From CAYOVG01 sp964407285 (GTDB lineage: Bacteria > Desulfobacterota > Syntrophobacteria > Syntrophobacterales > Syntrophobacteraceae), in the NCBI GenBank assembly GCA_964407285.1, contig CAYOVG010000310.1:1-8584 (forward strand): a DNA stretch of 8,584 bases, written 5' to 3'. The stretch's first letter is position 1. Each line of letters opens with the position of its first letter. Below, in pieces: positions 1 through 4,943 of this stretch. The notes below the pieces were generated by a model, which had not been told where the DNA came from, did not search any database, and saw only the letters and a program-made list of their open reading frames with translations. The position numbers were made by a program, and so were the translations under genes.

Positions 1-752
1 GACCCCGCCGATTCCCAATTGGACCAGAAGGGGTGCGCGGCTTCGACGACGGCTTCGGGGTCGAAACTGCCCGCGGGGCTTCGACTTGTGATGATTTGCT
101 CCAGTATGCCGCCTGCGGTATTGATGGAGCGCCTCCGGGCTATTTTGTTGTTCATGGCGATTTCGATCTTGCAGGCGACCGGCGAGTAGCCTCCCACGCT
201 CAGGCTCGTGTTGAGGCACACGGGAGGCTTGACGGTGCTGAACGATGGAGTCTGCGCGCTCCCGTCGGCGGGGGAGCTGTACAGGCCGCTGAAATCCCAG
301 TGGAAGAAGCCGTATTTGCCGACTTCGCACTTGAGGGTCCATGTGCCGCGGCACCCCACGACTTTGCGGAAGAGCGAATCCACGTAAACATAGAGAGTAA
401 CGCTGGGGAAGGCCGAACTGACCGGACTGTACCTGACATGGGAACCGGCGCTCACTTCCTCCGCCATGCCGCAAGCTTTCAGCAGGTCCCCCTCCCAGCC
501 CCAACTCGGGATGGAACCGGCGGCGCCCGTCCCCTTCAGTTCCGTTTCGAAGGTGACCCGGACCTGTTTCATGCCCCGGCCGAATTCCGGAGGCGAGAGG
601 CTGGGCCGCAGGTAATCGCGGTCGAGCTCCTCACCGGTGTTTTTCACCGACAGGTTCCGGATGAGCAGAGCGTTGGCGTATGGCGCGGGGACGGGATCGA
701 CGCCGTATTCCGTCTCGATCTTTGCCAGCAGTACGGTTTTTCGCGTAAGCAT
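1..752 (-). CDS. Phage tail tube protein, partial (C-terminus beyond left edge)
   Basis: An open frame of 250 codons runs from ATG at 752 to the window edge without a stop. It begins MLTRKTVLLAKIETEYGVDP and continues with a conserved-looking RNLSVKN segment, a WGWEGDLLKACG segment and, near the edge, AGSFDPEAVVEAAHPFWSNW. I recognise this pattern from phage tail tube proteins of siphophage type, which stack as rings to form the inner tail channel. The start at 752 is preceded by GGAG with 9 bases of spacing. An in-frame ATG at 767 is possible but has no better site. The gene follows the gp37-like gene after 81 bases, most of them a 9-base repeat. A tail gene after head-completion genes is the usual late-operon order. 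Family assignment is from memory of the sequence pattern. A non-contractile tail is inferred, because no sheath gene is visible before it. Confidence 0.82.
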   Translation of the reverse strand, partial: MLTRKTVLLAKIETEYGVDPVPAPYANALLIRNLSVKNTGEELDRDYLRPSLSPPEFGRGMKQVRVTFETELKGTGAAGSIPSWGWEGDLLKACGMAEEVSAGSHVRYSPVSSAFPSVTLYVYVDSLFRKVVGCRGTWTLKCEVGKYGFFHWDFSGLYSSPADGSAQTPSFSTVKPPVCLNTSLSVGGYSPVACKIEIAMNNKIARRRSINTAGGILEQIITSRSPAGSFDPEAVVEAAHPFWSNWESAG

Positions 753-773
753 CTCTTCTCTCTCCATCCGTTC

Positions 774-836
774 CAACGTTGCGAACGTTCACGGTATTCA
801 CTGGCCTCATCGCCTTCATGGCCTTCACGGCGTTCA
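774..836 (-). repeat. 9-base tandem repeat (TGAANGCCR type), seven units
   Basis: Read on the minus strand from 836, the sequence falls into seven 9-base units, TGAACGCCG, TGAAGGCCA, TGAAGGCGA, TGAGGCCAG, TGAATACCG, TGAACGTTC and the degenerate GCAACGTTG. The first TGA is the stop codon of the gp37-like gene. The array fills most of the gap before the tail tube gene and ends just before that gene's ribosome-binding site. The unit length is a multiple of three, so the array has no frame effect if read through. Similar low-complexity tandem repeats are scattered between genes in some deltaproteobacterial genomes (from memory). Confidence 0.8.
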
Positions 837-1283
837 CAGGATGAAACGGCACCCGGTTTTGAACGATATGCCGTACACGGCCGTGGCCGAATTGCCGCTT
901 ATGGCCTCCTCGTGCAGGGGCAGGAGCGGATCTATGGCCAGGCCGCACTGGTTGCCGGTGAGGGCCGCCCGTATCGACTCCAGGACGTCGTAGGCCCCGG
1001 CCTCGGACGCGGCGCCGCGGCGCGCCGCCGCATCGCCCCTCAGGTTTTCCAGCATGGCGACGACCCTGAAGATCATGTCGCGCTGCTGCACTCCGCTCAT
1101 CTTGTGGCTGTACCGTCCACGCTCGTAGATGACGTATACGGCGGGGCGCCTGAGCGAGAGCAGACGGTCCTCCTCGATGTTCGACGAGAGGAACTCGCCC
1201 AGGGATTCGCATGTTTCGACATTCGGCAGGTTGTCTCTCAGAGTCGCCAGAATGGCGTCCTCGATCTGCGTGATGGTGTACAT
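834..1283 (-). CDS. Mu gp37-like protein (DUF1834), head-tail connector region
   Basis: This 149-residue frame starts MYTITQIEDAILATLRDNLP and contains LRRPAVYVIYERGRYSHK and a C-terminal VYGISFKTGCRFIL. This matches in layout the DUF1834 family, of which Mu gp37 is the model. Members are small late proteins encoded between the capsid and tail genes, with a probable part in head completion or the head-tail join. The ATG at 1283 has AAGG ten bases upstream and a stronger GGAGG about fifteen bases upstream, so initiation is only moderately supported. It follows the gp36-like gene by 41 bases, one of the few gaps in this operon without a repeat. Its TGA stop coincides with the first unit of the 9-base repeat. 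Function beyond family membership is not visible. Confidence 0.75.
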   Translation of the reverse strand: MYTITQIEDAILATLRDNLPNVETCESLGEFLSSNIEEDRLLSLRRPAVYVIYERGRYSHKMSGVQQRDMIFRVVAMLENLRGDAAARRGAASEAGAYDVLESIRAALTGNQCGLAIDPLLPLHEEAISGNSATAVYGISFKTGCRFIL

Positions 1284-1324
1284 AATATCCGCGCCTTTCC
1301 TCCGCTCCGTTTCCGCGAAGGTTC

Positions 1325-1756
1325 TCAGAAGCCCGACAGGGACTTACGGCCGAAGGTCCTCACCGGGTTTTCGGCCGACATCCACGGGGCATCCGATGCG
1401 GGAGGGTTTCCTTCCGGGTCGTTCTCTCCGAGCGATATTTTTCCCATCGCAACCTGCTCCAGGAACCTGACGGCGTTCCTGTAACGCTCCGCTCTCGAGT
1501 CGGGGACCCTGTCCCGCCTGCCGTAGAGGTTGTAGACGGCGATGTCCACCGAGTACTTGCGTATGACGGCCGGAACGGGATCGAGGGGCACGGTGCGGCG
1601 CGACCCGGCGTACCCGTTGATTTCCTCATCCGCGTCGGCGATTGCCCTGGCGACCCGGCCCTCATTCACCGTACCGAAGCCCTCGTCGTCGGTGAGCTGA
1701 ATGAGCCTGACCTCATCGATCTGCTCTTTCACGTCGTCTAAGGTGCAATAAGCCAT
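1325..1756 (-). CDS. Mu gp36-like protein (DUF1320)
   Basis: The 143-residue product begins MAYCTLDDVKEQIDEVRLIQ. It has the core seen in DUF1320: an acidic stretch (LTDDEGFG), then VARAIADADEEINGYAGSR, then VPAVIRKYSVDIAVYNLYGR, ending in a helix with ERYRNAVRFLEQVAMGKISL. Mu gp36 and its relatives resemble the adaptor or connector proteins that bind under the portal. The length matches the family, which is about 140 residues. The ATG at 1756 has GGGAG about ten bases upstream. The leader region upstream is the inverted repeat at 1778-1841. The position directly after the major capsid gene is the same as in Mu-like phages (T, gp35, gp36, gp37), except that no gp35 equivalent is present. The connector role is inferred from the family and position. 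Confidence 0.82.
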   Translation of the reverse strand: MAYCTLDDVKEQIDEVRLIQLTDDEGFGTVNEGRVARAIADADEEINGYAGSRRTVPLDPVPAVIRKYSVDIAVYNLYGRRDRVPDSRAERYRNAVRFLEQVAMGKISLGENDPEGNPPASDAPWMSAENPVRTFGRKSLSGF

Positions 1757-1777
1757 GCGGTCTTTTCTCCCGATTTA

Positions 1778-1841
1778 GACCACGAAAGGCGCGAAAGGGG
1801 TTCGTTGCTTTTTTTCGTGTTTTTTCGCGCTTTTCGTGGTC
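1778..1841. repeat. 19-bp inverted repeat made of two facing gaccacgaaag repeats
   Basis: The arms are 1778-1796 (gaccacgaaaggcgcgaaa) and 1823-1841 (tttcgcgcttttcgtggtc), separated by a 26-base loop. They pair with a single exception, which is a G-U pair in plus-strand RNA and an A-C mismatch in the minus-strand transcript. The structure lies between the major capsid stop at 1849 and the gp36-like ribosome-binding site. It is long enough to form a stem in the operon mRNA and could protect the 3' end of the capsid message or reduce transcription downstream. There is no clean U-tract, so I do not call it a terminator. The arms belong to the same repeat family as 2826-2945 and 6221-6331. Confidence 0.85.
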
Positions 1842-1848
1842 AATGCTT

Positions 1849-2757
1849 TTACGATCCGAGGCCGGTGCTGCCGTACGCCAGTTGCCAGAACCCGTAGCCG
1901 CCGGCGGCGCGGGCTTCGGCCCCGAACCTGTACTTCCTCCGCATGAAGACGTTGTCGGAGTTCATGTCGATCTGTTCCACGAAGTTCGGGGCCGTGCGCT
2001 CCTGGTAGATGAAGGGTTTCACGGGCTTGGTGGTGTCGAGAAGGAACCAGGCCGTGTCGCTCGTGAGCCTGGTGTCGACCACCAGTTCCGCGGTCCCCCT
2101 GTAGGGGTTGGGTTTGCCGTCTTCGAGACGCTCGATGGTGAGGAGCGCGTTGGCGGTGTCCTCGAGGGCCGGGGGGGCCAGGAGAATGTTGGGAGTAATG
2201 TTGAGGGGGCGGCCCTCGTCGTCCTTGAACTTCTTCATGGCGGTGCGGGCGGCGCCGTAGCTCGCCTGCGCGGCGGCGAGAGTGGAGATGTCGAGGACCG
2301 CGGTCCCCTTGTTGGAGACGCTTGCGCCGGCCACGCCGTGGTCCGAATCGAAGAAATGCTGCCCGTCGTAGCAGGTGTTGGAGAAGCCGTCGTTCACCAG
2401 GGTCATGACGATTTCGTCGGGGAGCCGGCGGGCGCTGAAGCCGGCCATTTGCGCCTGGGGAGCGTAGATGCCCAGGTTGTCGTCCTCGATATCGTTGCGG
2501 TCGACTTCGATGGTGGCTTCCCAGTCATCGTTCACGATGGTGTAGGTGAAGGCTTCGAGGGCCTTTACGACCTTGTCTCCCATCCACTTGCGCATGCGGG
2601 GGAAGTTCGAAAGCCATTTGTAGTCGTTTTGGCCCGAACCGCTGGGAACGAGCATGGCGATGCGGGGCCAGGTCGTCGGAGCGGCCTCGAAAGCCAGGTT
2701 GAATGTCGTCTTGAGGTTTACGAAAACCGCCTGAAGCGTGGATCGATTGACTATCAT
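1849..2757 (-). CDS. Major capsid protein, Mu gpT-like
   Basis: From ATG at 2757 the product is 302 residues, close to the roughly 305 of Mu gpT. It starts MIVNRSTLQAVFVNLKTTFN and carries the family's hallmarks: TTWPRIAMLVPS at about residues 28-39, YKWLSNFPRMRKWMGDK at 46-62, then an EVDRNDIEDDNLGIY segment, and a C-terminal half with NILLAPPALEDTANALL and a closing RYGFW-like region. It forms the icosahedral shell with an HK97-type fold. The start is chosen because AAGGAG lies eight bases upstream and the N-terminus fits the family. The 37 codons before it in the open frame are encoded by an intergenic repeat and a hairpin. It sits between the decoration protein and gp36-like genes, as expected of a head operon. 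It appears intact, with no frameshift or internal stop. Confidence 0.95.
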   Translation of the reverse strand: MIVNRSTLQAVFVNLKTTFNLAFEAAPTTWPRIAMLVPSGSGQNDYKWLSNFPRMRKWMGDKVVKALEAFTYTIVNDDWEATIEVDRNDIEDDNLGIYAPQAQMAGFSARRLPDEIVMTLVNDGFSNTCYDGQHFFDSDHGVAGASVSNKGTAVLDISTLAAAQASYGAARTAMKKFKDDEGRPLNITPNILLAPPALEDTANALLTIERLEDGKPNPYRGTAELVVDTRLTSDTAWFLLDTTKPVKPFIYQERTAPNFVEQIDMNSDNVFMRRKYRFGAEARAAGGYGFWQLAYGSTGLGS

Positions 2758-2778
2758 CTCGTCTTCTCCTTGGATTGC

Positions 2779-2799
2779 GGAGCCGCGGGGCGGCGCTCC
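2779..2799 (-). promoter_or_regulatory. GC-rich hairpin upstream of the capsid ribosome-binding site
   Basis: On the plus strand, GGAGCCGC then GGG then GCGGC, two bulged bases and TCC can fold into a stem of five GC pairs plus three outer pairs with a three-base loop. In the minus-strand transcript it lies about ten bases upstream of the capsid AAGGAG (2765-2770). A compact 5' hairpin just ahead of the most highly expressed gene could stabilise a processed capsid message. That role is inferred only from position. Confidence 0.35.
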
Positions 2800-2825
2800 G
2801 TGCGGGACCCGGCAAGCAGTTGCGC

Positions 2826-2945
2826 TTTCTTTCGTGTCTTTTCGTGCTTTTCGTGGTCCATTTCTCATGCCTTTCGCGGTCTGTCTTTCCGCGCCTTTCG
2901 TGGTCTGTTTTCCGTGTTTCGTATTCCGCGCTCTTTGTGGTCTAA
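2826..2945 (-). repeat. Array of gaccacgaaag-type repeats between decoration and capsid genes
   Basis: Reading the minus strand, forms of GACCACGAAAGGCGCGAAAG occur at least four times in varied copies (ACCACAAAGAGCGCG, GACCACGAAAGGCGCGG, GACCGCGAAAGGC, GACCACGAAAAGCACG), followed by shorter ACACGAAAG units. The first copy starts inside the TAG stop codon of the decoration protein. The array occupies about 120 of the 184 bases before the capsid start. It opens the reading frame upstream of the capsid ATG, which creates a false 37-residue N-terminal extension. The same family appears at 1778-1841 and 6221-6331. Confidence 0.8.
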
Positions 2946-3352
2946 ACCACCCAGACTCCGTCCGATTCCACGCCGATGACCGTTCCCGCCGCGGAACGGG
3001 TGGAGGAGCCGTCCGTTTTCGCCACCGTTTCGTCGTCGACGATGTAGCAGGTCTTGCCCAGTTCTGCCCGGGTGACGGCGTCGGAGCCGCTGTTCTTCCA
3101 CTTGAACGCCTTGCCCCGCCTCACCAGGCAGGACACGGCGCCGTCCGCTCCCCCGGTGTTGTCCACGTTCTCCTCCGCGCGGCCCAGGAAAGTGAGCGTC
3201 ACGGCGGTGGAACCGGGGACCAGGTATCCGGAGGCGTTGGCCGCCACGAGCGCCCCGGCGTAGATAACGGCGTTCGAGCCCACCGGGACGGAGATGATTT
3301 CCGCGTCCTTCATCGGGGTGTTTCTGTCTGCGCTAAGCGCAATGCCTTTCAA
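2942..3352 (-). CDS. Head decoration / capsid cement-like protein (DUF2190-type), 5' end interrupted by an insertion
   Basis: The frame encodes VPVGSNAVIYAGALVAANAS and GYLVPGS, then AVTLTFLGRAEENVDNT and LVRRGKAFKWKN, ending GTVIGVESDGVWVV. This is the layout of DUF2190-type capsid cement proteins, small beta-rich proteins that stud the outside of heads. The position next to the major capsid gene agrees. The available starts are TTG at 3352 and ATG at 3313, and neither has a visible ribosome-binding site. The original start appears to be ATG at 3526, which has AAGGAG upstream. It is now separated by a 172-bp element that brings in a TAG stop (3362-3364). Excising the element restores MALSADRNTPMKDAEIISVP, a typical N-terminus for this family. 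The gene is therefore either inactive or translated poorly from a replacement start. Family call moderately sure, interruption well supported. Confidence 0.75.
   Translation of the reverse strand: MKGIALSADRNTPMKDAEIISVPVGSNAVIYAGALVAANASGYLVPGSTAVTLTFLGRAEENVDNTGGADGAVSCLVRRGKAFKWKNSGSDAVTRAELGKTCYIVDDETVAKTDGSSTRSAAGTVIGVESDGVWVV
3330..3340. repeat. Left copy of 11-bp target-site duplication
   Basis: GCGCTAAGCGC is identical and in the same orientation as 3513-3523. The word is a near palindrome with an odd central base. That base is the same in both copies on one strand, which shows a direct repeat and not an extension of the inverted ends. Confidence 0.8.
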
Positions 3353-3370
3353 ATAAGCCGACTACCGTCG

Positions 3371-3388
3371 CCCCCACGAAAGTGGGGG
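3371..3388. repeat. GC hairpin with GAAA tetraloop inside the MITE-like element
   Basis: CCCCCAC (3371-3377) pairs with GTGGGGG (3382-3388) around a GAAA loop, a very stable GNRA-type fold on the plus-strand RNA. It may serve as a structural part of the element or as a transcription roadblock. Confidence 0.6.
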
Positions 3389-3412
3389 GCCGGAAAGCCT
3401 CGTAAGATCTGG

Positions 3413-3437
3413 ATTCCCGCTTAAAGCATGCGGGAAT
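3413..3437. repeat. attccc...gggaat palindrome, dRS3-like dispersed repeat
   Basis: ATTCCCGC (3413-3420) and GCGGGAAT (3430-3437) form an 8-bp inverted repeat around nine bases, set in a ggattcccgc...gcgggaatgacg context. Repeats of this kind are scattered in many proteobacterial genomes, and the outer six bases on each side equal those of the Neisseria dRS3 repeat, although the spacing differs. Here it is carried inside the MITE-like element. Related but shorter forms occur in both 127-bp units (for example TTCCCG/CGGGAA at 3635-3650). Confidence 0.6.
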
Positions 3438-3512
3438 GACGGGTGAGGGGCCGGCCCGAATGGGTTATCCGAGGCGCCCGCTGAGCAATGCTCCCTTATT
3501 TGAAAGGTATTG

Positions 3513-3523
3513 GCGCTAAGCGC
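3513..3523. repeat. Right copy of 11-bp target-site duplication
   Basis: This copy of GCGCTAAGCGC sits directly after the right inverted end and directly before the original ATG of the decoration gene as read on the minus strand. It is identical to 3330-3340. Confidence 0.8.
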
Positions 3524-3532
3524 CATCGTGAT

Positions 3533-3538
3533 CTCCTT
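3533..3538 (-). promoter_or_regulatory. Stranded ribosome-binding site of the decoration gene
   Basis: AAGGAG on the minus strand lies six bases before ATG 3526. It is one of the better ribosome-binding sites in the operon, yet it now leads only into the 54-codon dead-end frame. It marks where decoration-protein translation originally began. Confidence 0.7.
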
Positions 3539-3580
3539 TTCGTCTTGCGGGGGTTGTGCGTTTCAGGTTGCGGGCCTGCA

Positions 3581-3834
3581 GGTTCCGGGTCCATATAGTT
3601 CCCTCGGGTCTTCGAAAGGCCATGAGAGCCCCAGTTCCCGCATACGGGAAGATGACGGCGGGATGCCGCAACTCGCAACCCGCAACTCGCAACCCGAAGC
3701 CCGCAAAGGTTCCGGGTTCTTATCGTTCCCTCGGGTCTTCGAAAGGCCATGAGAGCCCCAGTCCCCGCATCCGGGAAGATGACGGCGGGATGCCGCAACC
3801 CGCAACTCGCAACCCGCAACCCGAAGCCCGCAAC
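3581..3834. repeat. Tandem duplication of a 127-bp unit containing 7-base (cgcaacc) repeats
   Basis: Two adjoining units, 3581-3707 and 3708-3834, are about 93% identical by eye. The 72 bases from ttccctcggg to gccgcaac differ at only two positions. Each unit has three parts: a ggttccgggt start, a ttcccgcat-cgggaa palindrome followed by gatgacggcggg, and a run of 7-base repeats alternating cgcaact and cgcaacc. The units fill most of the 330-base gap between the protease/scaffold and decoration genes. They produce several chance open frames rich in LRVASCG-type repeats, which I do not regard as genes. A run of nine C follows at 3844-3852, just beyond the stop of the protease gene. Confidence 0.88.
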
Positions 3835-3856
3835 CCGAAGCCGCCCCCCCCCGCAA

Positions 3857-4372
3857 TCAAACCAATCCATGCTTCCTGATGTCCTCAGGGCTGTTCCCGA
3901 ACATCTTCGCCACCTGCAGCACGGCGTCGTCGATGCCCGGTTCCGGCGAGTTCCCCGGAGCGCGGGGGTGGAGGTTATCCACGGGCACCACCTGCGGGGC
4001 CTTGGCGATGAAGAGCCTGAACCCTTCGGGGTCTCTCAGGGCGTAGTCTTCCGCCCATTCCCTCTGCGCCGGGGTGATTTTGCCGCTCTCGAGGGCCGCG
4101 GCGATGAGTTCGTCACGGTCGCGAAGAGCGAGCTTCTCCTTGAGCGCGGCCACTTCCTGCGCCAGGTCGGGTTTTTGCTTGAGGGCGTGGATGGTGGCGA
4201 TCGCTTCGCTTTTGCCCGCGGACCCGGGAAGGCCGAGCGCATCAAGCATCTCCGCGGGGATGGTCCCGTCGGGGCCGCCGGCGAGTCTCGCGTCGAGGGC
4301 TTCCAGCACGCGGGCTTCCGTTGCGGTTCCGTCCAGGCCGAGTTTTGCAGCGATTCCGGTAAGCAGTTCCAT
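3857..4372 (-). CDS. Internal in-frame scaffold protein, Mu Z-like
   Basis: An ATG at codon 191 of the protease gene (4372) is preceded by AGGAGA with eight bases of spacing. It would yield a separate 171-residue protein starting MELLTGIAAKLGLDG that equals the C-terminal scaffold part. In Mu the scaffold Z is made exactly this way, from an internal start within gene I. The linker just before it (KDEDADVTGAPPHLTQESTD) is acidic and disordered-looking. The ribosome-binding site inside the coding sequence is directly visible. That it is used is inferred from the Mu precedent. Confidence 0.75.
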   Translation of the reverse strand: MELLTGIAAKLGLDGTATEARVLEALDARLAGGPDGTIPAEMLDALGLPGSAGKSEAIATIHALKQKPDLAQEVAALKEKLALRDRDELIAAALESGKITPAQREWAEDYALRDPEGFRLFIAKAPQVVPVDNLHPRAPGNSPEPGIDDAVLQVAKMFGNSPEDIRKHGLV

Positions 4373-4942
4373 GTCTGTACTCTCCTGTGTTAGATGTGGG
4401 GGGGCGCCGGTTACATCTGCGTCTTCATCCTTTGTCACGATGGGCCGGATGGTGTTGAGCCTCGGGGCGTTGGTGAGAGCGACCCGGAGCAGTTCCACCA
4501 GGCGGCGAGATTCCGGGGAGATGAGAAAAACCGGTGAATAGTAGCGGTACTCGCGGTTCGCCAGGTACCGTGCGGCCCGTTGCGTCCATTCGACGACGGC
4601 CCAGAGTCCTTCCCGGCCTCTATCGATCAGGTCCGTGATCCAGCCGGCGGCCGGGGCCTCGGTATCCATCTCCGTCTGGTGTTCGTAATCCACGACCATG
4701 TCCGGGCCGCGTTCCCGAAAGCGGCGCACCGCTTCCGCCATGGCCGGTTCATCGACGACGAACGGTTCTTCCCCCTCGATCTCCACCAGGCCGTAGGGAA
4801 ACACCTGGAACTCGGCGGGCGCGGTTGCGGCCTCGGGGAGCGAGGCGATGATGGTCAGCCCGGACAGCGGGAATACGGAAATTCCGGATTTGCCCCTTCG
4901 CTTTTCCGCTCCTGCCTGCTCTCTTTGGTGCATCGTTCCCAT
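3857..4942 (-). CDS. Mu I-like prohead protease with fused scaffold domain
   Basis: This 361-residue protein has two parts. Residues about 20-165 match the Mu-like prophage I protein family, with VVDYEHQT (83-90, His88) and REYRYYSPVFLI (130-141, Ser136) as the conserved blocks likely to hold the catalytic His and Ser. Residues 191-361 form a charged, helical region (ALKQKPDLAQEVAALKEKLA) typical of a head scaffold. Such proteins assemble inside the prohead, then cleave the scaffold and themselves during maturation. AAGGAGG lies five bases before ATG 4942, and the upstream portal gene stops one base earlier, so translation is probably coupled. An alternative ATG at 4933 is less likely. It ends shortly before the repeat block at 3581-3834. 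Mu genes gp30 (F) and G, which lie between portal and I in Mu, are missing here. Confidence 0.9.
   Translation of the reverse strand: MGTMHQREQAGAEKRRGKSGISVFPLSGLTIIASLPEAATAPAEFQVFPYGLVEIEGEEPFVVDEPAMAEAVRRFRERGPDMVVDYEHQTEMDTEAPAAGWITDLIDRGREGLWAVVEWTQRAARYLANREYRYYSPVFLISPESRRLVELLRVALTNAPRLNTIRPIVTKDEDADVTGAPPHLTQESTDMELLTGIAAKLGLDGTATEARVLEALDARLAGGPDGTIPAEMLDALGLPGSAGKSEAIATIHALKQKPDLAQEVAALKEKLALRDRDELIAAALESGKITPAQREWAEDYALRDPEGFRLFIAKAPQVVPVDNLHPRAPGNSPEPGIDDAVLQVAKMFGNSPEDIRKHGLV
4381..4386 (-). promoter_or_regulatory. Internal ribosome-binding site for the scaffold start
   Basis: AGGAGA on the minus strand is placed eight bases before ATG 4372 within the protease gene. It is as strong as the sites in front of the capsid and protease genes and decides the separate scaffold start. 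Confidence 0.7.
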
Positions 4943-4943
4943 T

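Larger units (their letters stand above)
3341..3512. mobile_element. MITE-like element, 172 bp, with 17-bp inverted ends and 11-bp target duplication
   Basis: The left end AATGCCTTTCAAATAAG (3341-3357) is the reverse complement of the right end CTTATTTGAAAGGTATT (3495-3511), with one mismatch. Base pair C3340/G3512 can extend the match by one. Directly outside lie two identical direct copies of GCGCTAAGCGC, at 3330-3340 and 3513-3523. There is no transposase gene. The interior holds a 7-bp GC hairpin with a GAAA loop (3371-3388) and a gggaat palindrome (3413-3437). The ends resemble those I recall for the IS4/IS231 group (AATGCC...TAAG), and a duplication of 10-12 bp fits that group. The assignment to IS4 is inference. 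Confidence 0.82.
3362..3526 (-). pseudogene. Displaced original start of the decoration gene, now a 54-codon dead-end frame
   Basis: ATG at 3526 is followed by GCGCTTAGCGC, the target duplication, and then enters the inserted element. It ends at TAG (3364-3362) after 54 codons, most of them encoded by the element. The frame is the same as that of the downstream decoration protein (3526 and 3352 differ by 58 codons), so the insertion added a stop without a frame change. The product beyond residue 5 has no meaning as a protein. Confidence 0.7.

Noticed and set aside
33..1484. Plus-strand open frame of 483 codons
   Set aside because: It is antisense to three genes with clear phage family patterns (tail tube, gp37-like, gp36-like), has no recognisable domain, and is the sort of shadow frame expected in GC-rich coding sequence.
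2758..2868. 37-residue N-terminal extension of the capsid protein
   Set aside because: It is translated from the gaccacgaaag repeat and the GC hairpin. The ATG at 2757 has the ribosome-binding site and the length of Mu gpT.
1843..2979. Plus-strand open frame of 378 codons
   Set aside because: It lies opposite the major capsid gene and the repeat array. Its composition mirrors the capsid codons and its end is repeat-encoded.
3581..3834. Possible CRISPR array
   Set aside because: There are two long near-identical units with no unique spacers, and the short repeats are 7 bases without spacers. It is a tandem duplication.
3844..3852. Run of nine C near the protease stop, considered as a frameshift site
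   Set aside because: On the coding strand the run lies just after the TGA stop, so slippage there cannot alter the protein. It may only be a sequencing or replication weak point.
3496..3870. Open frames on both strands with LRVASCG-type repeats
   Set aside because: The frames follow the 7-base tandem repeat, which stays open in several frames at once. No start has a convincing ribosome-binding site.
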